Assembly: GCA_964476625.1 (NCBI GenBank) | Contig: CAYZBJ010000127.1 | Coordinates: forward strand, 1 to 6,130 | Length of the DNA: 6,130 nucleotides | Direction of reading: 5' to 3' | Source: JAMLIN01 sp964476625 | Lineage (GTDB): Bacteria; Pseudomonadota; Gammaproteobacteria; Burkholderiales; Burkholderiaceae_E | Shown here: positions 1-4,221 of the stretch, piece after piece | How positions within the stretch are numbered: position 1 is the stretch's first letter | Layout: each line of letters begins with the position of its first letter | Position numbers and translations under genes: made by a program | The notes under the pieces: generated by a model | Told to the model about the DNA's origin: nothing | Seen by the model: only the letters and a program-made list of their open reading frames with translations | Database searches by the model: none

Positions 1-271
1 CGCCAGCCAGGCCGCCGAAGCCGGCGATGCCGAGGCCGCGAAGGGCAAGGTTTCGATGTGCATCGGCTGCCATGGCATTCCGGGCTACAAGACGGCCTAT
101 CCGAAGGTCTATCCGGTGCCGCGCATCTCCGGGCAGACGGCCAAGTACATCGAGAGCGCACTTGCCGCGTACAAGAAGGGCGATCGCAGCCATCCCTCGA
201 TGCGCGCCATCGCGGCCAGCCTGAGCGAGCAGGACATGGCCGACCTCGCTGCCTACTATGCCGGCCGCTGA
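1..271 (+). CDS. Small c-type cytochrome (c553/c4-like), 5'-truncated by the window edge
   Basis: The reading frame is already open at base 2 and ends at TGA 269-271, so 89 C-terminal residues are visible; the signal peptide and true start lie outside the window. The haem-binding motif CIGCH is at visible residues 20-24, giving two thioether cysteines and the proximal histidine. Met67 in HPSM is the likely distal axial ligand. The order CxxCH, then P-x-I-x-GQ, then YKKG, then Met, then a final DLAAYY helix is that of single-haem class I cytochromes of the c553/c4 type. The protein is expected to be a periplasmic electron carrier; its redox partners cannot be read from the sequence. The Ala/Glu-rich stretch before the haem motif may be a linker after a signal peptide or part of a longer protein. 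A related cytochrome gene follows directly downstream. The family call is firm; the exact subfamily and gene name are not. Confidence 0.88.
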   Translation, partial: ASQAAEAGDAEAAKGKVSMCIGCHGIPGYKTAYPKVYPVPRISGQTAKYIESALAAYKKGDRSHPSMRAIAASLSEQDMADLAAYYAGR

Positions 272-299
272 GCGCCGGTCCCGGATGCGGAACCCCAAG

Positions 300-626
300 A
301 TGACCAAGATCCTCGTTTCGACACTCGCCCTGATGCTCGCCACGGGCCTCGCGCAGGCCGCCGACCTCGCCAAGGGCGCCGAGAAGGCCGAACAGGTCTG
401 CGCCGCCTGCCACGGCAAGGATGGCAAGACCCCGATCGATCCCTCCTATCCGATCATCTCGGGCCAGCACGCCGAGTTCCTCGCCCAGGCGATGCGCGAC
501 TACAAGTCGGGCGCCCGCAAGCACGCGGTCATGTCGGCGCAGGCCTCGCTGCTCTCGTCGGACGACATCGAGAACCTGGCGGCGTACTACGAAAGCCTGC
601 CCAGCGGCCTGAGCCACAAGAAGTAA
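300..626 (+). CDS. Periplasmic single-haem cytochrome c (c553/c4-like)
   Basis: This 108-residue protein has a clear Sec signal peptide: Lys3, a hydrophobic core (ILVSTLALMLATGL) and an AQA cleavage site after residue 20. That leaves a mature domain of about 88 residues. The haem motif CAACH is at 34-38 and the probable axial Met is Met78 (KHAVM). The motifs YPIISGQ, YKSGARK and NLAAYYESL match the class I c553/c4 pattern. The ATG at 300 gives the cleanest signal peptide and has a weak GGA eight bases upstream. An in-frame ATG at 285 would add only MRNPK and is a real alternative; the ATG at 258 overlaps the upstream gene and is unlikely. The gene follows the first cytochrome by 28 bases and precedes rraA by 7, so all three are probably cotranscribed. 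The likely role is periplasmic electron transfer with the neighbouring cytochrome; partners are unknown. Confidence 0.92.
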   Translation: MTKILVSTLALMLATGLAQAADLAKGAEKAEQVCAACHGKDGKTPIDPSYPIISGQHAEFLAQAMRDYKSGARKHAVMSAQASLLSSDDIENLAAYYESLPSGLSHKK

Positions 627-633
627 GCCGCTC

Positions 634-1152
634 ATGAGCCAGCCAGCGCCGGGTTCCGGGGCGCCCGCGACTACCGACCTCTGCGACGCGAACGAGGCCC
701 GCCTGGACGACGGCAGCTTGCGTCTCCTGTCGCCGCTGTTGCGCGCCTGGGGCGCTCGCGTGGCCTTCGCCGGCCCGGCGGCCACGGTCCGCTGTTTCGA
801 GGACAACACCCTGGTACGCAGCCGGCTCGAGACACCGGGCGAAGGGCGTGTGCTGGTCGTCGACGGCGGCGCGAGCCTGCGCTACGCGTTGCTCGGCGGC
901 AATCTCGCCGTGCTGGCCGAGCGCAATGGCTGGGCCGGCGTCCTCGTCAATGGCTGCGTACGCGATACCGCCGAGATCGATGCCTGTGCGATCGGGGTGC
1001 GGGCGCTGGCGGCGATGCCGCGGCGCAGCCGCAAGCTGGGCGGCGGCAGCACCGATGTCCCGGTCGACTTCGGCGGCGTCACGATCGCGCCGGGGCAGTG
1101 GATCTACGCCGACGCCGACGGCGTGCTCGTCAGCGATCTGCCGTTGCACTAA
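634..1152 (+). CDS. rraA: RraA family protein (RNase E activity regulator / HMG-aldolase fold)
   Basis: The 172-residue product, slightly longer than E. coli RraA, aligns with that family along its whole length. Landmarks are TTDLCDAN (13-20), TVRCFEDNTLV (51-61, compare VKCFEDN in E. coli), GRVLVVDGG (71-79), the GWAGVLVNGCVRD segment (99-111), the GGGSTDVPVDFGGV loop (136-149) and a final YADADGVLVS strand (158-167). In E. coli RraA is a trimeric cytoplasmic protein that binds and inhibits RNase E. Related family members are metal-dependent 4-hydroxy-4-methyl-2-oxoglutarate aldolases. Those enzymes carry a D-x20-R-D signature; here Arg110-Asp111 is kept but the first Asp position is Gly89, which argues against a standard aldolase. 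The first 12 residues are a Pro/Ala/Gly extension with no obvious counterpart. The ATG lies 7 bases after the cytochrome stop with no strong Shine-Dalgarno sequence, which suggests translational coupling. Family assignment is strong; actual RNase E inhibition is inferred. Confidence 0.9.
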   Translation: MSQPAPGSGAPATTDLCDANEARLDDGSLRLLSPLLRAWGARVAFAGPAATVRCFEDNTLVRSRLETPGEGRVLVVDGGASLRYALLGGNLAVLAERNGWAGVLVNGCVRDTAEIDACAIGVRALAAMPRRSRKLGGGSTDVPVDFGGVTIAPGQWIYADADGVLVSDLPLH

Positions 1153-1157
1153 GACTC

Positions 1158-1177
1158 GCCTGCCGGTCAGAGCAGGC
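1158..1177. terminator. Possible weak convergent stem-loop between rraA and moeA
   Basis: The inverted repeat GCCTGC (1158-1163) and GCAGGC (1172-1177) has an 8-base loop and overlaps the moeA stop codon. It sits just where two converging transcripts end, and it reads as a hairpin on both strands. There is no T-run on either side and the stem is only 6 bp, so it may be chance in GC-rich DNA or a site where termination needs Rho. Confidence 0.25.
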
Positions 1178-2417
1178 CGTCGAAGGGGAGGCAGTCGACC
1201 CACTCGCCAGCCGCGACCGCCCCCTGGTCATGGTGCAGTACCACCATGCAGTTGGCGCGCGACATCGAACTGAGTACGCCCGATCCCTGGTTGCCGGTCA
1301 GCTCGACCTGCATGATCCCGTCTTCGCCCGCCTCGGCATGGCCACGCTGGTACTCGGTGCGGCCGGCCCGCTTGCGGATCGGTCGCAGGGCCCGGGCCCG
1401 CGCGTAGACGAGCGGTGCCGGCGTCGCGCCACCGAGGGCGAGCAGCGCCGGCCGCGCCAGGAAGCAAAAGGTCACCATGACCGCGACGGGATTGCCGGGC
1501 AGGCCGAAGTACCAGGCGCGGCCGATGCGGCCGAATGCCATCGGCCGGCCCGGGCGCATCGCGATGGTCCAGAACTCGACCCGGCCGAGGCGGGCCATCA
1601 CCGCCCGGGTATGGTCGGCCTCGCCGACGGAGACACCGCCAGTGGAGATGATCGCATCGGCGCGGTCGGCCGCCTCGCGGACCGCAGCCTCGAGCGCCTG
1701 CGGTGAATCGGGCACGACGCCGAGATCGATGGTTTCGACGTCGAGTCGGTCGAGCATCGCCTGCAGCGTATATCGGTTACTGTCATAAATCCGACCAATA
1801 CCCAGCGGATCACCGATCGCCTGGAGCTCATCACCCGTGGAAAAGAAGGCGATCCGGGCTCGCCGCCGCACGCGCAGCTCACCGATGCCGAGGGAGGCGG
1901 CCAGGCCGATGTCGGCGGCGCCCAGGCGGCGGCCCGCCGCCAGCGCGCGACCGCCCGCGGCGAGATCCTCGCCGGCCCGGCGCCGATGCTGCCCCGCTCG
2001 CTGGCCGGGGGGAATCCGGATGTATCCGTCGCTCGCCTGCACCGACTCCTGCGGGACGACGGTATCGAGCCCGGCCGGCATGGCCGCGCCGGTCATGATG
2101 CGTACCGTGGCGCCGGGCGGACAGGAACCCTCGTAAGGGCGGCCGGCGAAGGCCGCGCCGACCACGGCGAGCTCCGTGGCGCCGCCGAGATCGAGGTCGG
2201 CATGGCGCAGGGCATAGCCGTCCATGGCGGAGTTGTCGCATGGCGGCACGTCGATCGGCGATTCCAGGTCGGCGGCCAGGATCCGGCCCGGGGCCGCGCG
2301 CAGCGGCAGCGTCTCGGTTTCCGCCACCGGCTCGATCGCGCCGAGGATCGCATGCAGTACGTCCGCGACCGGCAGGTCCCCGGACGGTACCGGCGCTGGA
2401 GGCCTGCGTTCAGCCAT
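1167..2417 (-). CDS. moeA: Molybdopterin molybdenumtransferase MoeA
   Basis: MoeA inserts molybdate into adenylylated molybdopterin to give Moco, in the cytoplasm. The product is 416 residues, close to the family's usual size of about 410. Visible landmarks include PCDNSAMDGYA (59-69), VRIMTGAAMPAGLDTVVPQE (105-124), AGED (148-151), FFSTGDEL (191-198), GRIYDSN (208-214), ISTGGVSVGEADHT (257-270), MRPGRPMAFG (287-296) and GLPGNPVAV (305-313). These include the acidic and Thr residues known to matter in E. coli MoeA: Asp66, Thr109, Asp151, Glu197 and Asp268 by position. The C-terminal beta-barrel domain is intact, with SSMSRANC at 383-390. The start is set by ATG 2417-2415, which overlaps the mobA stop by 8 bases and places the conserved region correctly; the frame stays open upstream only because it shadows mobA. 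One variation is HRRRAGED where NIRRRGED is usual. This is the last gene of the moaA-mobA-moeA operon. Confidence 0.96.
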   Translation of the reverse strand: MAERRPPAPVPSGDLPVADVLHAILGAIEPVAETETLPLRAAPGRILAADLESPIDVPPCDNSAMDGYALRHADLDLGGATELAVVGAAFAGRPYEGSCPPGATVRIMTGAAMPAGLDTVVPQESVQASDGYIRIPPGQRAGQHRRRAGEDLAAGGRALAAGRRLGAADIGLAASLGIGELRVRRRARIAFFSTGDELQAIGDPLGIGRIYDSNRYTLQAMLDRLDVETIDLGVVPDSPQALEAAVREAADRADAIISTGGVSVGEADHTRAVMARLGRVEFWTIAMRPGRPMAFGRIGRAWYFGLPGNPVAVMVTFCFLARPALLALGGATPAPLVYARARALRPIRKRAGRTEYQRGHAEAGEDGIMQVELTGNQGSGVLSSMSRANCMVVLHHDQGAVAAGEWVDCLPFDGLL

Positions 2418-3021
2418 GCGCCAACCGTGAGAGCTCGTCGAGGGTATTGATGTTGCGAAAGGCCCCGGGAGCGTCGAAGTCGACCGCGACCCGGGCAAGC
2501 GGAGCGTACCAGCGGCTGACTTTTGCCTCGCCGGCATCGAGGAAGGCCGCGATCCCCGGCGCGAGCGAACGATGCGCCAGCAGGAACACCGGCTGCTCGC
2601 GGCCGCCGCTGCGAGCCACCCCCAGCGGGACACCGGCGGCGGCGACGGCGCTGGCCATGCGCTCGACCAGGTCCTCGGGCAGGAAGGGTGAATCGCACGG
2701 CGCGCTCAACACCCATGGATGCCGGGCGACCGTCATCGCCGCATCGAGGCCGGCGAGCGGGCCCGCGAAACCCGTGATGCGGTCGGCAACCACTCTCGGC
2801 CCGATGCGTTCGTACTCGGCCCGGTTGCGGTTGGCATTGAGCAGCAGTTCGTCGAGCTGCCCGGCGAGGCGCTCGACCACCCAGGCGACCATCGGGCGGC
2901 CACGAAACGTCGCGAGGCCCTTGTCGACCGGGGTATCCGGCGTGCCCATGCGCCGGCTCAGGCCGCCGGCGAGGATCACTCCGGTGATGGCGGACGGTCG
3001 TGGCGCGGGCAGGGTGGCCAT
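2410..3021 (-). CDS. mobA: Molybdenum cofactor guanylyltransferase MobA
   Basis: MobA transfers GMP from GTP to Mo-molybdopterin to make MGD, the cofactor form used by DMSO-reductase-family enzymes. The 203-residue product has the nucleotidyltransferase fold. The GTP-binding signature GVILAGGLSRRMG is at 14-26 with DKG at 33-35; then come NANRN (62-66), GFAGPLAGL (84-92), the metal-site APCDSPFLP (107-115, Asp110), REQPVFLL (141-148) and the C-terminal FRNINTLDEL (188-197). The loop between RMG and DKG is TPDTPV, about four residues longer than the E. coli loop. ATG 3021 is preferred, with a GGA seven bases upstream; GTG 3033 would add MDEA and cannot be excluded. The gene follows moaA by 18 bases and overlaps moeA by 8 (ATGGCTGA), so translation of the two is probably coupled. 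Its presence implies that the organism makes bis-MGD enzymes. Confidence 0.95.
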   Translation of the reverse strand: MATLPAPRPSAITGVILAGGLSRRMGTPDTPVDKGLATFRGRPMVAWVVERLAGQLDELLLNANRNRAEYERIGPRVVADRITGFAGPLAGLDAAMTVARHPWVLSAPCDSPFLPEDLVERMASAVAAAGVPLGVARSGGREQPVFLLAHRSLAPGIAAFLDAGEAKVSRWYAPLARVAVDFDAPGAFRNINTLDELSRLAHG

Positions 3022-3039
3022 GGCCTCGTCCACGGGTTC

Positions 3040-4143
3040 TCAGCCCCCGATGTAGGACATCTCGACCTTGCGCAGGCCGACGGTCGCGCTCGATCGCAGG
3101 GCCGAGTAGCGGTCGTCGCGCGCGCCCCAGACCGCTGCGATGGCCGCGCCGAGCCCGTCGTCGTCGACGCCGTCGCGCAGCAGTGCGCGCAGGTCATGGC
3201 CGTGGGTGGCGAACAGGCAGGTGAAGAGCTTGCCTTCGGTCGACAGGCGCGCCCGCGAGCAGTCGGCGCAGAACGGGCGGGTGACCGAGGAGATCACACC
3301 GATCTCGCCCCGACCGTCCCGGTAGCGCCAGCGCTGGGCGACCTCGCCAGGATAGTTCGGTGAAATCGGCTCGATCCCGAAGGCCTGGTCGAGCCGCCGG
3401 ACCACCTCCGCGCTGGGGACGACGTCGTCGAGTCGCCAGCCGTTGGATGAGCCGACATCCATGAATTCGATGAAGCGGACGATATGGGGGCCGCCGCGGA
3501 AGTGCGCCGCCATCGGCACGATGCCGTCGTCGTTGACCCCGCGCTTGACGACCATGTTGATCTTGATGCGTTCGAAGCCGGCCTGGCCCGCCGACGCGAT
3601 GCCCTCGAGCACGTCGGCGACCGGATGGTCGGCATCGTTCATGCGCTGGAAGACTGCGTCGTCCAGGGAGTCGAGGCTGACGGTCAGGCGGTCGAGCCCG
3701 GCGTCGCGCAGTGCCCGGGCCTGGCGCCGGAGCAGGGCGCCGTTGGTGGTCAGGGTCAGTTCGGGGCGTTCGCCGGCCGGGGTGCGCAGTTGCGCGAGCA
3801 TCCCGACCAGCCGGTCCAGGTGCTTGCGCAGCAAGGGTTCGCCGCCGGTGAGACGGATCTTCTCCACGCCGTGCGCGACGAAGATCCCGGCAACCCGGGC
3901 GATCTCCTCGAAACTCAGCAGGGACGACTGTGGCAGGAAGGCATAGTCGCGTCCGAACACCGCCTTCGGCATGCAATAGGTGCAGCGGAAGTTGCAGCGA
4001 TCGGTGACCGAGATCCGCAGGTCGTGCAGGCGGCGCCCGAGCCGGTCGGCGAAACGGCCTTCGGGCGGGCGGGCGCCCGGCGTCAGCGCCGGCACGCCGC
4101 CGTCGTAGCGGGAATCAGCGATCGGGATGGTTCGTTGGCGCAT
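3040..4143 (-). CDS. moaA: GTP 3',8-cyclase MoaA (radical SAM, molybdenum cofactor synthesis)
   Basis: MoaA catalyses the first step of molybdopterin synthesis, the radical cyclisation of GTP to 3',8-cyclo-GTP, which MoaC then converts to cPMP. The 367-residue protein has both expected [4Fe-4S] sites. The radical SAM motif CNFRCTYC uses Cys50, Cys54 and Cys57; the C-terminal site FCADCSRARL...FTC uses Cys292, Cys295 and Cys309 (C-x2-C-x13-C). The SAM-binding GGEP is at 100-103 and TTNGALL at 132-138. The chain ends in the conserved Gly-Gly tail (SYIGG). ATG 4143-4141 is the only start near the expected N terminus other than an in-frame GTG at 4095. The roughly 30 residues before the core (RLHDLRISVTDRC) are not well conserved in my view. 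This is the first gene of the operon. moaC, moaD and moaE are not in the window and must lie elsewhere. Confidence 0.97.
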   Translation of the reverse strand: MRQRTIPIADSRYDGGVPALTPGARPPEGRFADRLGRRLHDLRISVTDRCNFRCTYCMPKAVFGRDYAFLPQSSLLSFEEIARVAGIFVAHGVEKIRLTGGEPLLRKHLDRLVGMLAQLRTPAGERPELTLTTNGALLRRQARALRDAGLDRLTVSLDSLDDAVFQRMNDADHPVADVLEGIASAGQAGFERIKINMVVKRGVNDDGIVPMAAHFRGGPHIVRFIEFMDVGSSNGWRLDDVVPSAEVVRRLDQAFGIEPISPNYPGEVAQRWRYRDGRGEIGVISSVTRPFCADCSRARLSTEGKLFTCLFATHGHDLRALLRDGVDDDGLGAAIAAVWGARDDRYSALRSSATVGLRKVEMSYIGG

Positions 4144-4156
4144 GACTGGCTCGGGG

Positions 4157-4163
4157 CTCCTCC
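4157..4163 (-). promoter_or_regulatory. Shine-Dalgarno sequence of moaA, unusually distant
   Basis: GGAGGAG on the minus strand is the only strong ribosome-binding match upstream of moaA. It ends 13 bases before the ATG, longer than the usual 5-10. No other start codon occurs in frame between it and the ATG. The spacing may be tolerated, or initiation may rely on weaker contacts. Confidence 0.5.
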
Positions 4164-4177
4164 GCCCACCAGTCTAG

Positions 4178-4212
4178 AACAAAGCGCGCTGCGGGGTCCG
4201 GCCCCGCAGCGC
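4178..4212 (-). terminator. Intrinsic terminator after rne
   Basis: Read on the minus strand, a perfect 11-bp stem GCGCTGCGGGG (4212-4202) pairs with CCCCGCAGCGC (4196-4186) around a 5-base loop. It is followed by GC and then TTTGTT (4183-4178). It begins 9 bases after the rne stop codon. The shape is that of a Rho-independent terminator for rne, with a rather short, interrupted T-tract. It leaves only about 34 bases before the moaA ATG. moaA therefore has either a very compact promoter downstream of the hairpin or depends partly on read-through from rne; I see no convincing -35/-10 pair in that gap. Confidence 0.8.
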
Positions 4213-4221
4213 CAGCCCTGT

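Noticed and set aside
529..1203. Minus-strand open frame of 224 codons opposite the second cytochrome and rraA
   Set aside because: It overlaps two well-supported plus-strand genes and has no recognisable motifs; a GC-rich shadow.
2418..2633. Upstream extension of the moeA frame by 72 codons
   Set aside because: The extension lies wholly inside mobA and reads as Ser/Arg-rich non-conserved sequence. The ATG at 2417 begins a normal-length MoeA and overlaps the mobA stop in the usual way.
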